From assembly GCA_022865365.1 (NCBI GenBank), contig JALHSW010000632.1, forward strand, positions 1 through 32,010: a stretch of DNA of 32,010 nt, read 5' to 3'. The notes beneath the pieces are model-generated. The model was not told the DNA's origin. It made no database searches and saw only the letters and a program-made list of their open reading frames with translations. Shown here one piece after another: positions 20,894-29,016 of the stretch. Each line of letters starts with the position of its first letter. Within the stretch, counting starts at the first letter, position 1. Origin of the DNA: Acidimicrobiia bacterium. GTDB taxonomy: Bacteria; Actinomycetota; Acidimicrobiia; IMCC26256; PALSA-555. The position numbers were made by a program, and so were the translations under genes.

Positions 20894-21201
20894 CAGGAGC
20901 CCCCGCCTGCCACGGCCAGTCGGGCGACGACGTAGTCGACGGCTTCACCGACCACGTGCAGCTCGGCGAGGTCCTCGTCGTCGATGCTGAATCCGACCGT
21001 GCGTTCGCCGAGCTCGGCTTCGATGATCTCGACGAGCTCGATGAGCGCGAGCGAATCGGCGTCGAGGTCATCGCGAAAACGGGCCTCGCGGGTGATGTCG
21101 GCTTCGTCGATCTCGAGGATCTCGGCGAGCCGCTCTCGCAGCAGCGAGAACACCTCTTCGGGACCGAGCGGCTGCTGCTCCACGTGGGTCTCAGCCGGCA
21201 T
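20893..21201 (-). CDS. acpP: Acyl carrier protein
   Basis: A 102-residue acyl carrier protein. The core (about 14-92) has the 4'-phosphopantetheine site DADSLALIELV with modified Ser at residue 50, preceded by ARFRDDLD. It carries growing acyl chains in fatty-acid synthesis and feeds PlsX, whose gene precedes it. It is longer than the usual 77-80 residues because of a 15-residue N-terminal extension (PAETHVEQQPLGPEE) and a longer C-terminus. ATG 21201 lies 11 nt inside plsX. The order plsX-acpP-rnc is common in Firmicutes and some deep actinobacteria but not in Streptomyces or Mycobacterium (from memory). Confidence 0.92.
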   Translation of the reverse strand: MPAETHVEQQPLGPEEVFSLLRERLAEILEIDEADITREARFRDDLDADSLALIELVEIIEAELGERTVGFSIDDEDLAELHVVGEAVDYVVARLAVAGGGS

Positions 21202-22222
21202 CAGCCACCGCCTTGCGGATGCGCTCCACCATGCCTCGGCGAGCGCAGTCGACGGCGATCTGGACCGCGTTGGTGATCGCGCGCGCCGACGACGAGCCGT
21301 GAGAGATCACCGTGATCCCCTTGATGCCCAACAGCACCGCACCACCGACGACGTCGGGGCTGAAGTCGTTTGCCGCCTCGAGCAGCGGACCCATCACGAT
21401 CTTCGACGCCTCGCGCCCTTCGGGACTGTGCTCGAACACCCCAAAGATCACAGACGAAACGGCTCGCAGCGCCCCTTCGAGCGACTTGAGTGCCACGTTG
21501 CCGGTGAACCCATCGGTGACGATGACGTCGACAACGTCGTGGTGCATGAAGTCGCGGCCCTCGACGTTGCCGAGGAATCCCGGAATTGCCTGGAGTAGCG
21601 GGAACGCGGCCTTGCGGAGCTCGTCGCCCTTGCCGGCCTCTTCACCGTTCGAGAGCAGCCCGATGCGTGGCTCGGCGATGTCCCAGCGCGACTGCGCATA
21701 CTCACGACCCATGAGCGCGTACTGCACCAGTCGCTCCGGTGCGGGGTCAACGACCGCGCCGCCGTCGACGAGGAGCTGGGGGTGGTGACCGGGCACCGGG
21801 ATCGGTACCGCGATCGCCGGGCTCGGCACCCCCTTGAAGCGCCCCAGGCGGAGCACCGCACCCGTGGTGACGGCCCCGGTGTTGCCGGCGCTGACCATGG
21901 CGTCGGCTCGACCGTCGCGCACTGCCTCGAACGCCCGCATGATCGACGAGTCCTTCAGCTGCCGCACGGCGGCCAACGGCTCGTCGTCCATCGCGATGAC
22001 CTCACTCGCATCGACGATCTCGACCCCCTCGGGCAGCTCGCCGTCGGGGAGCAGAGGCGTGATCTCGTCGCGTCGGCCCACGAGCAACACCTGCACGTCG
22101 AGCTCGCGCGCCGCCTGCAGCGCACCGGCGACGATCTCGCCCGGTGCGCTGTCGCCACCCATCGCGTCGACTGCGACGGTTCGACGATGTCCGGTGTCGC
22201 CGTTGTGACGGCCTTCGGTCAT
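21191..22222 (-). CDS. plsX: Phosphate acyltransferase PlsX
   Basis: PlsX (343 residues) makes acyl-phosphate from acyl-ACP, the first step of phosphatidic-acid synthesis with PlsY. Diagnostic segments are VAVDAMGGDSAPGEIVAGAL, DDEPLAAVRQLKDSSI, DAMVSAGNTGAVTTGAVLRLG, IGLLSNGEEAGKG, VIVTDGFTGNVALKSLEG, and GAVLLGIKGITVISHGSSSA, the conserved C-terminal ligand region. ATG 22222 lies 9 nt after rpmF, matching the widespread rpmF-plsX pairing. Length and motifs are ordinary. Confidence 0.96.
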   Translation of the reverse strand: MTEGRHNGDTGHRRTVAVDAMGGDSAPGEIVAGALQAARELDVQVLLVGRRDEITPLLPDGELPEGVEIVDASEVIAMDDEPLAAVRQLKDSSIMRAFEAVRDGRADAMVSAGNTGAVTTGAVLRLGRFKGVPSPAIAVPIPVPGHHPQLLVDGGAVVDPAPERLVQYALMGREYAQSRWDIAEPRIGLLSNGEEAGKGDELRKAAFPLLQAIPGFLGNVEGRDFMHHDVVDVIVTDGFTGNVALKSLEGALRAVSSVIFGVFEHSPEGREASKIVMGPLLEAANDFSPDVVGGAVLLGIKGITVISHGSSSARAITNAVQIAVDCARRGMVERIRKAVADAG

Positions 22223-22231
22223 GAGATCGAC

Positions 22232-22411
22232 TCAGTCGACCTCGACGGCCTGGCGACCCTTGTACCAACCGCAGTTCGGACACACGACGTGCGGCAGCTT
22301 CGCGCTCCCGCAGTTCGGACAGTCCGAACGCGACGGCGGCGTGAGGCGCCGGTTCGCGGAGCGGCGGCTGTGGGTTCGGGATCGTGGGGTCTTGCGCTTC
22401 GGAACTGCCAT
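22232..22411 (-). CDS. rpmF: 50S ribosomal protein L32, zinc-binding form
   Basis: The minus-strand frame from ATG 22411 to TGA 22232-22234 encodes 59 residues: MAVPKRKTPRSRTHSRRSAN, then RRLTPPSRSDCPNCGSAKLP and HVVCPNCGWYKGRQAVEV. The start and the two CxxC pairs (CPNC and CPNC) are exactly those of zinc-type L32. It is a basic protein of the large subunit near the exit tunnel. It sits between the DUF177 and plsX genes, the almost universal order. The zinc form suggests that zinc limitation could affect ribosomes, unless the genome has a second, zinc-free paralogue. Confidence 0.95.
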   Translation of the reverse strand: MAVPKRKTPRSRTHSRRSANRRLTPPSRSDCPNCGSAKLPHVVCPNCGWYKGRQAVEVD

Positions 22412-22487
22412 CGATGGCTCCTGCTGTTCGAGAACGGCCTAATCGGAATGGCCTCAACGGAATGGGTAGATCGAGATCGTCAGTTGG

Positions 22488-22991
22488 TCAGAGGTCGAGC
22501 TCGGAGAGCGCGGCCCAGCGGGGGTCGCGCGACTCGCCCGTCTCAGGTTCGGACTCGGCTTCGCGTGCGACCGACAGCGCAGCACCGGGGGGGACCGCGG
22601 CGGGCTCGCACGGCGTGGCGCAATGCGGCGCGAGCGGCAGCTCGAGGAGCAGCGCGTCGCGCACAAGCTGCTCGACGTCGATCTCGGTACCGTCGATCGG
22701 GTACGTCTCACCCTCGACCGGGTCGGTCTCGAACAGCTCGTCGACGTCGACGCGCATCGGCTGCTCGAGGTCGCGGAGGCAGATGCTGCACTCGGCGCGC
22801 CACGTTGCGTCCAGCGCCCCGCGAGCGACGATACCGTCGGGAATGCGCTCGAGCGCGAGCGCCACATGGATCGGTGCAACGATGCGGGCGGAGGTGCCGC
22901 CGAGCTCGTCGAGGGCCAGATCAACCGCGACCTCGCGGCGCGCGGCCGGATGGCCAAGGAGGTCGGTGACGTCGATGCGGAGTCCGGACAT
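22488..22991 (-). CDS. yceD: DUF177/YceD family protein
   Basis: A protein of about 167 residues of the YceD family, always found next to rpmF and implicated in 23S rRNA accumulation in plants and E. coli. The family centre is visible: VARGALDATWRAECSICLRD, which carries the CxxC pair, then LEQPMRVDVDELFE, DVEQLVRDALLLELPLAPHC and a C-terminal RWAALSEL. The start is uncertain: ATG 22991 (MSGLRIDVTDLL) fits the family start, while GTG 23018 would add nine residues. Neither has a clear Shine-Dalgarno site. The 76-bp gap to rpmF contains two near-copies of GGCCTNAACGGAAT (about 22437-22464), with no function I can assign. Confidence 0.88.
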   Translation of the reverse strand: MSGLRIDVTDLLGHPAARREVAVDLALDELGGTSARIVAPIHVALALERIPDGIVARGALDATWRAECSICLRDLEQPMRVDVDELFETDPVEGETYPIDGTEIDVEQLVRDALLLELPLAPHCATPCEPAAVPPGAALSVAREAESEPETGESRDPRWAALSELDL

Positions 22992-23116
22992 GGTGATGGT
23001 GCCGGAGCCGACGGACACGGCGGAAGGCCCGGATGGCTCCGCGCGCCCCGCGGACGGGCAGCAGGTCAGGATAGCGCGACCCTCTTGAGAGCCTGAGTTT
23101 CCGGGGTTTTCGGGGT

Positions 23117-23656
23117 CTACGCCTCGTCCTGGTCGAAGAACTCGCGCTCGGCCGAGGCCGCGTCGGCTTCAGTGTCGGGGCCGCCGGGGGGATCGACGTC
23201 GGGCTGGAGCCGGTCGCGGCCGCGGCGGACCGCAACGAGTGTCTTCTCCAGCGTCTCCTCGAACGTCAGCAGCCGCGCGTCGATGAAGTCCTCGGCCTCA
23301 TGCGTCAGGCGCCGCGCATCGGCCTCGGCGTCGGCGATGACCTGCTCGGCGGTCCGCCGGGCCTCTCGGGCGATCTCCGTGCGCTCCACCATGCGCTCAG
23401 CCTGCGTGCGCGCCGCGTCGACGATCACGCCTGCGTCACGTTGCGCTTCCGCCAAGAACTCGTCGCGCTCCTTCAGCAGCCAGCGCGCACGACGCAGCTC
23501 TTCGGGCATGCTCGCGAGCGCGTCTTCGACGATCGCCAGCGCCTCGTCGCGGTTGACCAGCACCGACGCCGACATCGGCATCATGCGAGCCTGCTCGATC
23601 ATCTCGCGGAAATCGAACAGGAGGTCCTCGAGCGCGCGGGCCTCCTGCTCGCTCAT
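23117..23656 (-). CDS. SepIVA-like DivIVA-family coiled-coil protein
   Basis: The 179-residue protein starts at ATG 23656 (MSEQEARALEDLL); the frame is open further upstream but there overlaps coaD. It begins with a DivIVA-like N-terminal part, DFREMIEQARMMPMSASVLV then NRDEALAIVEDALASMPEEL, followed by a heptad-rich coiled coil (about 75-145, rich in A, E, R) and FIDARLLTFEETLEKTLVAV, then RRGRDRL. From memory, these segments and the gene order (next to DUF177, not far from rnc and mutM) match mycobacterial SepIVA, an essential septum-associated protein. It is shorter than SepIVA (about 245), mainly in the coiled coil. A role in positioning division or cell-wall growth is inference. Confidence 0.72.
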   Translation of the reverse strand: MSEQEARALEDLLFDFREMIEQARMMPMSASVLVNRDEALAIVEDALASMPEELRRARWLLKERDEFLAEAQRDAGVIVDAARTQAERMVERTEIAREARRTAEQVIADAEADARRLTHEAEDFIDARLLTFEETLEKTLVAVRRGRDRLQPDVDPPGGPDTEADAASAEREFFDQDEA

Positions 23657-23669
23657 GCGCCCTCGCTGC

Positions 23670-24164
23670 TCATGTCGATTCGGCCGCGTCCCCGTAGCGC
23701 TCGGCGAGTCGCTCGGCGACCATCGGCGGCACCATGCTCGACACGTCGCCACCGAAGCGTGCGACTTCGCGCACCAGGCTTGACGACAGGAAGGAGTGCT
23801 GCGGGCTCGTCGAGATGAAGAACGTGTCGATCCCCGACAGCCGCTGGTTCATCTGCGCCATCTGGAGCTCGTAGTCGAAGTCGGAGATCGCGCGAAGGCC
23901 CTTGACGATCGACTCGGCACCATGGTCCCTCGCGAACTCCACGAGCAGACCCTTGAAGAACTCGATACGAATGTTCGGGATGTGCGCGGTCACCTCAGCG
24001 AGCATTGACTGGCGCTCTTCGAGCGTGAAGAGCGACTGCGACTTCTGTGGGTTGCGGATGACGGCGACGATGACCTCGTCGAAGTGGCGCGCCGTTCGCT
24101 CGATGATGTCGAGGTGTCCGAGAGTCACCGGGTCGAACGAGCCGGGACACAGGGCGATGGCCAC
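23670..24164 (-). CDS. coaD: Phosphopantetheine adenylyltransferase CoaD
   Basis: CoaD (164 residues) transfers AMP to 4'-phosphopantetheine, the penultimate CoA step. It shows CPGSFDPVTLGHLDII with the nucleotidyl-transferase T/HxGH motif, KGLRAISDFDYELQMAQMN and STSPQHSFLSSSLVREVARFG, all conserved. GTG 24164 is the start, supported by a near-perfect GAGGAG 9 nt upstream. It follows rsmD after 55 bp, the standard actinobacterial rsmD-coaD order, and ends 13 nt before the SepIVA-like start. Confidence 0.96.
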   Translation of the reverse strand: MAIALCPGSFDPVTLGHLDIIERTARHFDEVIVAVIRNPQKSQSLFTLEERQSMLAEVTAHIPNIRIEFFKGLLVEFARDHGAESIVKGLRAISDFDYELQMAQMNQRLSGIDTFFISTSPQHSFLSSSLVREVARFGGDVSSMVPPMVAERLAERYGDAAEST

Positions 24165-24219
24165 TACGTGGTTCTCCTCTTGGTCGTCCGGTTGGGGTCG
24201 GCTCGATCTGGTGGTCGGA

Positions 24220-24789
24220 TCAGGCGTCCTGCGTCGGCCGCAGGACCGTCACGAGCGTATCCCCGTACTTGCGCTCCCACCCCACGATCCACGCGTCGCC
24301 CCACCCTGCTCCCCCGACCGAAGCGGCGGCGCGTGGGGCACGCTCGACGACGACGCGCGCCTCGGGATCCACCCAACCGGGGCGGCGAAGTCCCGCGAGG
24401 ACGAGCTCGAGCTCGGACGCCGGCATGTCGTAGGGCGGGTCACAGCACACGAGGTCGAACGGTGCCTCCGCAGGGGGTGACCCCGCGAGCAGCGATGCCA
24501 CGGGGCGAGTGAGCACCCGTGCGTGCTGGGTGAAGCGTGTCGTCGCGAGGTTCCGGCTCGCCACCTCGGTTGCGTCGCGGTCTCGGTCGACAAGCAGCGC
24601 GCGATCGGCTCCGCGCGACAGCGCCTCGATCGCGAGCGCGCCACTGCCGGCGAAGAGATCGAGAACGCTCGCTCCCCCGACGTCGCCGAGCGCCGCGAAC
24701 AGGGCCTCGCGGACCCGACCGGTGGTCGGCCGAGCCCCGGGGGGCGACACGAGACTCAGTCCACCTGCCGTACCCGCAACCACGCGCAT
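24220..24789 (-). CDS. rsmD: 16S rRNA (guanine966-N2)-methyltransferase RsmD
   Basis: RsmD (189 residues from ATG 24789) methylates G966 of 16S rRNA in the 30S head. The SAM-binding motif I is VLDLFAGSGALAIEALSRG (42-60); acidic residues follow at LLVDRD. The catalytic motif is CCDPPYDMP (DPPY in place of NPPY, normal for this group). The N-terminus RVVAGTAGG resembles the family (RVIAGxxRG). ATG 24804, five codons upstream, is also possible, while the longer open frame to 25005 overlaps recG and is not protein-like. It lies downstream of recG. Confidence 0.93.
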   Translation of the reverse strand: MRVVAGTAGGLSLVSPPGARPTTGRVREALFAALGDVGGASVLDLFAGSGALAIEALSRGADRALLVDRDRDATEVASRNLATTRFTQHARVLTRPVASLLAGSPPAEAPFDLVCCDPPYDMPASELELVLAGLRRPGWVDPEARVVVERAPRAAASVGGAGWGDAWIVGWERKYGDTLVTVLRPTQDA

Positions 24790-24916
24790 CCGCCGACTCA
24801 CCATGCGGTCCCACTGTCGCGCGGTCCTACGATGCCCGTGCCTGCCGTAGCGAAGCGACCCCACGGCCACGAAGGACGGCCACAGCAGCCTCGAGAAGGG
24901 CCGCCAGGGTTCACGC

Positions 24917-27046
24917 TCAGCTCTTGAACAGGAACTCCACCGCGTCGCCGAGCAGGTCCTCCACCTCTTCGCGCAGCTGCTCGTGTCGCTCGAGCCCCGG
25001 ATCATTCTCGAGCAGAGCTTCGGCCACGGCCCGCGCGGCGATCACCACCGGTTCGTCGCGTGGGAGGCGCCCGAGCTTCAAGTCACTGAACCCCGACTGG
25101 CGCTCGCCGAACACCTCCCCGGCACCTCGGATCTCGAGATCCCGTTCGGCGAGCTCGAACCCGTCGGTGCTGGCGCGCATCGCCTCGAGGCGCGCGCGGC
25201 CCTCAGCCGTCGACGGGTCGGCCAACAGGTAGCACCACGAGCGGTGCTCGCCCCGCCCGATCCGGCCCCGCAGCTGGTGGAGCTGGAGCAGTCCGAAGCG
25301 GTCGGCGTCTTCGACGATCATGACGGTGGCGTTCGGCACGTCGACGCCGACCTCGATGACGGTCGTCGCCACGAGCGCGTCGATCTCACCCGCACGGAAG
25401 CTGCGCATCACCGCTTCCTTGTCGGCCGACGGCATCTGGCCGTGCAACAGCCCGAGCCGGAGCCCGGCGAGCTCCTCGCGTCCGAGGCGGTCGTACTCCT
25501 CGGTCGCCGCCTTCGCCTCGAGCTTCGTCGAGCCCTCGACCAGGGGGCACACCACGTAGGCCTGGCGGCCGGCTGCGACCTCGTGGCGCAGCCGCTCGTA
25601 GACCGCGACCCGTTCCAGCGCGCTCGGGCCGACGACCTCGGTCGTGATCGGCGAGCGCCCTGCGGGGAGCGTGCGCAGCTCGGACTTGTCGAGATCGCCG
25701 TAGATCAGCATCGCCGCGGTGCGCGGGATCGGCGTCGCGGTCATCACGAGCACATCGGGCTCGTTGCCCTTCCCGCGCAGCAGATCGCGCTGCTCCACGC
25801 CGAAGCGGTGCTGCTCGTCGATGACGACGAGCCCGAGGTTCACGAACTCAACCCCTTCGTAGATCAGCGCGTGCGTCCCGACGAGGATGTCGATCTGCCC
25901 GCCCCGCAAGCCCTCCGCGATGCGACGGCGCTCGGCCGCGCTGGTGCGGTTCGTGAGCAGCGCCACCCCGACGGGGCGCTCGCCGAGGAGCGACCCTTCT
26001 TCAGGGACCCTCAGCCCTTCGAGCAGCGTCCGCATCGTGAGCTCGTGCTGCTCGGCGAGCACCTCGGTCGGCGCCATGAACGCGCCCTGGTGACCGCCCT
26101 GCACCGCGACGAGCAGCGCGGTGAGTGCGACGACGGTCTTGCCCGAGCCGACCTCCCCCTGGAGGAGCCGGTGCATCGGCGCGGCAGCGCCCATGTCGGC
26201 CATGATCTCGGCAATGACGCGCTCCTGATCGCCTGTCAGCGGGAACGGCAGCCCGGCGAGGAACGCCGGGCTCAGCGCACCGTCGATCCGGTGCTCGATC
26301 CCGCTGCGATCCCGCTCGAGCGCGCGCTTGCGAGCGATCAACCCGACCTGCATCCGCAGGAACTCGTCGAACGTCAGCCGCGCGCGCGCGGTGGCGGCGT
26401 CGGCAATCGTCTCGGGCCGGTGGATGTTGGTGTACGCCGTGGTCCGATCCACGAGGTGCTGGGCACGTCGTAGGTCATCATCGAGTGGATCGGCGAAGCC
26501 GCGCTGCTCGGTGCGCTTGAGGAGCTCGGCCGCGACCTTGCGGATCTCCCAGCTGTTGACGCCGGCCTTGCCCGACTGCGGGTAGACCGGCAGCAGGACA
26601 CCGGTCGTCGGCTCGGCGACGGTGTCGAGCACGTCGATCGCCGGATTCACCATCTGGCGCCGACCCCGGTAGAGGTCGACCTTGCCGAAGACGGAGACCT
26701 CCGTGCCCTCGCCGATCCTCGCTCGATACTCCTGGTTGAAGAACGTGAGCTTGAGGTACGACGTGCCGTCGTAGACCTCCATCTCCACGATCGGGCGACC
26801 CTTGCGCGGGCGCCGCACCGAGACCTTCTTCACCGCCCCCGCGACGGTCGCCTGCTCGTCGACCGCCAGCGCCGCGATCTCGGTGGTGTTCGTGCGGTCG
26901 TGGTAGCGGCGCGGGTAGTGCTCGAGCAGGTCGAGCACGGTGTCGATTCCCATCGCGCCGAGGCGTTCACCGAGGCTCGGGCCGACCGTCCGGAGCTCCG
27001 AGATCGACTTGTCGCGCAGCTCGCGGAGGGTGAGCCGCGGTGCCAC
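24917..27046 (-). CDS. recG: ATP-dependent DNA helicase RecG
   Basis: RecG (709 residues) reverses stalled replication forks and moves branched DNA. It has the N-terminal helix-hairpin and OB wedge domain (about 60-150, including LKLTFFNQEYRA and FGKVDLYRGRRQMVNP). The helicase core follows: motif I GEVGSGKT (297-304), Ia MAPTEVLAEQH, II DEQH (410-413) in VVIDEQHRFGVEQR, III MTATPIPRT, then motifs IV-VI with LLHGQM, TTVIEVGVDVPNATVMIVED and QLHQLRGRIGRG. The TRG motif region near the end (DLEIRGAGEVFGERQSG) is normal. The GTG start at 27046 comes 5 nt after the fakA-like stop; the two are probably co-transcribed. Confidence 0.97.
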   Translation of the reverse strand: MAPRLTLRELRDKSISELRTVGPSLGERLGAMGIDTVLDLLEHYPRRYHDRTNTTEIAALAVDEQATVAGAVKKVSVRRPRKGRPIVEMEVYDGTSYLKLTFFNQEYRARIGEGTEVSVFGKVDLYRGRRQMVNPAIDVLDTVAEPTTGVLLPVYPQSGKAGVNSWEIRKVAAELLKRTEQRGFADPLDDDLRRAQHLVDRTTAYTNIHRPETIADAATARARLTFDEFLRMQVGLIARKRALERDRSGIEHRIDGALSPAFLAGLPFPLTGDQERVIAEIMADMGAAAPMHRLLQGEVGSGKTVVALTALLVAVQGGHQGAFMAPTEVLAEQHELTMRTLLEGLRVPEEGSLLGERPVGVALLTNRTSAAERRRIAEGLRGGQIDILVGTHALIYEGVEFVNLGLVVIDEQHRFGVEQRDLLRGKGNEPDVLVMTATPIPRTAAMLIYGDLDKSELRTLPAGRSPITTEVVGPSALERVAVYERLRHEVAAGRQAYVVCPLVEGSTKLEAKAATEEYDRLGREELAGLRLGLLHGQMPSADKEAVMRSFRAGEIDALVATTVIEVGVDVPNATVMIVEDADRFGLLQLHQLRGRIGRGEHRSWCYLLADPSTAEGRARLEAMRASTDGFELAERDLEIRGAGEVFGERQSGFSDLKLGRLPRDEPVVIAARAVAEALLENDPGLERHEQLREEVEDLLGDAVEFLFKS

Positions 27047-27051
27047 CCGGG

Positions 27052-28674
27052 CTACTCCACCCCGATGAGGTACGGGTACAGGGGCTGATCGCCCTCGTGC
27101 ACCTCGACCTCGACGTGCCCGTGCTCGAGTCCGAGGTGCTCGCGCAGCTTCGCCGTGTCGGCCGGACGTGCGTCGCTGCCGAGCAGGACCGTCACCAGCT
27201 CACTGTCGCCACCGACGAGCCGATCGACCAGAGCGATCGCGGCTTCGGCGGCCGAGGCGGTGGCGGCGCAGATTCCGTCACGCGTGATGGCGATCCAGTC
27301 GCCTTCCTTGATCTCGCCGCAGTCGGCGACGCTGTCGCGCACGGCCTGGGTGACCTCGCCCGCGCGGACCCGGGAAGCCGCATCGGCCATCGCCGCCGCG
27401 TTGACCTCGAGGGTGGCATCGGGGTCGTACACCATGAGCGACGCGAGCGCCTCGACCACGGCGTACGTCGGTACGACGCCGACGTCGCGATCGGTCAGCG
27501 CACCGACCTGTTCGGCCACCGCGACGATGTTCTTGTTGTTCGGGAGAACGACAACCGCTTCAGAGGGCGCGCGATCGACGGCTTCGAGGATCTGCGCGGT
27601 CGACGGGTTCATCGACTGGCCACCGGCCACGACCTCGTGCACCCCCACCGATCGAAGCAGCCGGCTCAACCCATGACCGACCGCGACGGCGACGACCGCG
27701 GTCTCGACGTGCTCGGCTGGAGCGGCCTTGCCATTTCCTGCACGCACCCATTGCTCTTCCTCGACCTGCTCGATCAGGTCGGTCACGCGGATCTCGCGCG
27801 GCCGACCGGCCTGGATCCCCGCCTCGATCGCCGCGCCGATGTCGTTCGTGTGGACGTGGCAGTTCCACAGTCCTTCACCGCCGACGATGACGATCGATTC
27901 GCCCAGCGCGCCCCACGTGTCCTTGAACGCCGGCATGGTCTCGTCGGTCCCTTCGAGGAGGTACATGACCTCGTAGCGCAGCGACGAGAGGTCGCCGTCG
28001 CGCTGATGCGCGGCGACGGCGGCGGGCGCGGTGACCAGCTCTGGCGTCGGGACGGGCCGACCGTCGACCACGTGAAGAAAGGCGTCGAGCAGGAGCGTGA
28101 AGCCCAGTCCGCCGGCATCGACGACTCCCGCCTCCTTCAGCACCGGGAGCAGGTCGGGGGTGTGGGCGACCGCGTCGTGGGCAGCCGCGACCGTCCGTTC
28201 GAGGAGAGACTCGAGCGTGCTCTCGCCCGTGTCACGAGCCGCTTCGGCCGCCTCTGCGGCGCTGCGCACCACGGTGAGGATCGTGCCCTCGACCGGGCGC
28301 ATCACGGCCTGGTAGGCCGCGTCCGAGGCTCGCCGCAGGCCGGCGGCGACGTCGGGCGCACCGATCGCTTCGAGTGACGTGAACGTGTCGGCGAGCCCCC
28401 GAAGGATCTGGGACAGGATCACGCCCGAGTTGCCACGGGCGCCCATCAGCGAGCCGTGGGCCAGGGCCGTGCACACGTCGTCCATCCGTGTGGCCGAGCC
28501 GACCTCGGTGCACACCGACTCGATGGTGAGCGCCATGTTGGTGCCCGTGTCGCCGTCGGGCACCGGGTAGACGTTCAGGAGATTCAGCTCCTCCTGATGT
28601 GCTCGCAGCGCGTCGCGGAAGATGGCGACGACCCGGGCGAGGGCCGCACCGTCGATCGTGGCCAGGGTGCTCAT
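27052..28674 (-). CDS. fakA: DAK2/DhaL and FakA-type kinase subunit
   Basis: This 540-residue protein belongs to the FakA/YloV family. The N-terminal DhaL (DAK2) domain (about 1-200) carries the Mg/ATP motif LNVYPVPDGDTGTNM (33-47; D40 and D42) and SLMGARGNSGVILSQ. The middle part (about 230-320) includes RYEVMYLLEGTDE and NCHVHTNDIGAAIEAG, and the C-terminal domain (about 320-540) NPSTAQILEAVDRAPSEAVV and LPNNKNIV. In Firmicutes FakA with a FakB protein phosphorylates exogenous fatty acids, making acyl-phosphate for phospholipid synthesis. Here it lies in the same block as plsX and acpP, which suits that role (inference). No FakB (DegV) gene is in the window. ATG 28674; divergent from rpmB. 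Confidence 0.9.
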   Translation of the reverse strand: MSTLATIDGAALARVVAIFRDALRAHQEELNLLNVYPVPDGDTGTNMALTIESVCTEVGSATRMDDVCTALAHGSLMGARGNSGVILSQILRGLADTFTSLEAIGAPDVAAGLRRASDAAYQAVMRPVEGTILTVVRSAAEAAEAARDTGESTLESLLERTVAAAHDAVAHTPDLLPVLKEAGVVDAGGLGFTLLLDAFLHVVDGRPVPTPELVTAPAAVAAHQRDGDLSSLRYEVMYLLEGTDETMPAFKDTWGALGESIVIVGGEGLWNCHVHTNDIGAAIEAGIQAGRPREIRVTDLIEQVEEEQWVRAGNGKAAPAEHVETAVVAVAVGHGLSRLLRSVGVHEVVAGGQSMNPSTAQILEAVDRAPSEAVVVLPNNKNIVAVAEQVGALTDRDVGVVPTYAVVEALASLMVYDPDATLEVNAAAMADAASRVRAGEVTQAVRDSVADCGEIKEGDWIAITRDGICAATASAAEAAIALVDRLVGGDSELVTVLLGSDARPADTAKLREHLGLEHGHVEVEVHEGDQPLYPYLIGVE

Positions 28675-28702
28675 GTGCCGGAGAATCGTAGTGGCGCTCG
28701 CC

Positions 28703-28732
28703 TTCGGACCGGGCGAGGCCCGCTGCTACCAT
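28703..28732 (+). promoter_or_regulatory. Candidate rpmB promoter
   Basis: TTCGGA (28703-28708) and TACCAT (28727-28732), 18 bp apart, resemble actinobacterial -35 and -10 boxes. They lie about 85 nt before the rpmB start in the divergent gap shared with the fakA-like gene. Assignment is by consensus and position only. Confidence 0.35.
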
Positions 28733-28816
28733 CAGTCGTTCCCCGTTCGAGGCGGCGCTTTCGCGGTATCGCCGCGACCAGGAGCGCGGCACAGCCGCAC
28801 AGAGGAGCAAGTCCCC

Positions 28817-29005
28817 ATGGCGTCGGTCTGCGAGGTGTGCGGCAAGAAGCCGCAGTTCGGCATGCGCCTCAGCCACTCGCATCGCCGCACCAAGCGGCGC
28901 TGGAACCCCAACATCCAGAAGGTGCGCGCCGTGGTGAACGGCACCCCCCAGCGGCTCCATGTCTGCACGTCGTGCCTCAAGGCCGGCAAGGTCCAGAAGC
29001 CGTAG
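28817..29005 (+). CDS. rpmB: 50S ribosomal protein L28, zinc-binding form
   Basis: L28 (62 residues) sits in the large subunit near the L1 stalk. MASVCEVCGKKPQFGMRLSH, RRTKRRWNPNIQKVRAVVNG and LHVCTSCLKAGKVQKP match the family. Two CxxC pairs (C5/C8 and C50/C53) mark the zinc-binding C+ form. ATG 28817 is chosen because AGAGGAG lies 9 nt upstream and because the longer open frame starts inside the promoter gap. It is followed after 11 bp by a cold-shock-like gene. Confidence 0.96.
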   Translation: MASVCEVCGKKPQFGMRLSHSHRRTKRRWNPNIQKVRAVVNGTPQRLHVCTSCLKAGKVQKP

Positions 29006-29016
29006 GCGGCCCGAGC

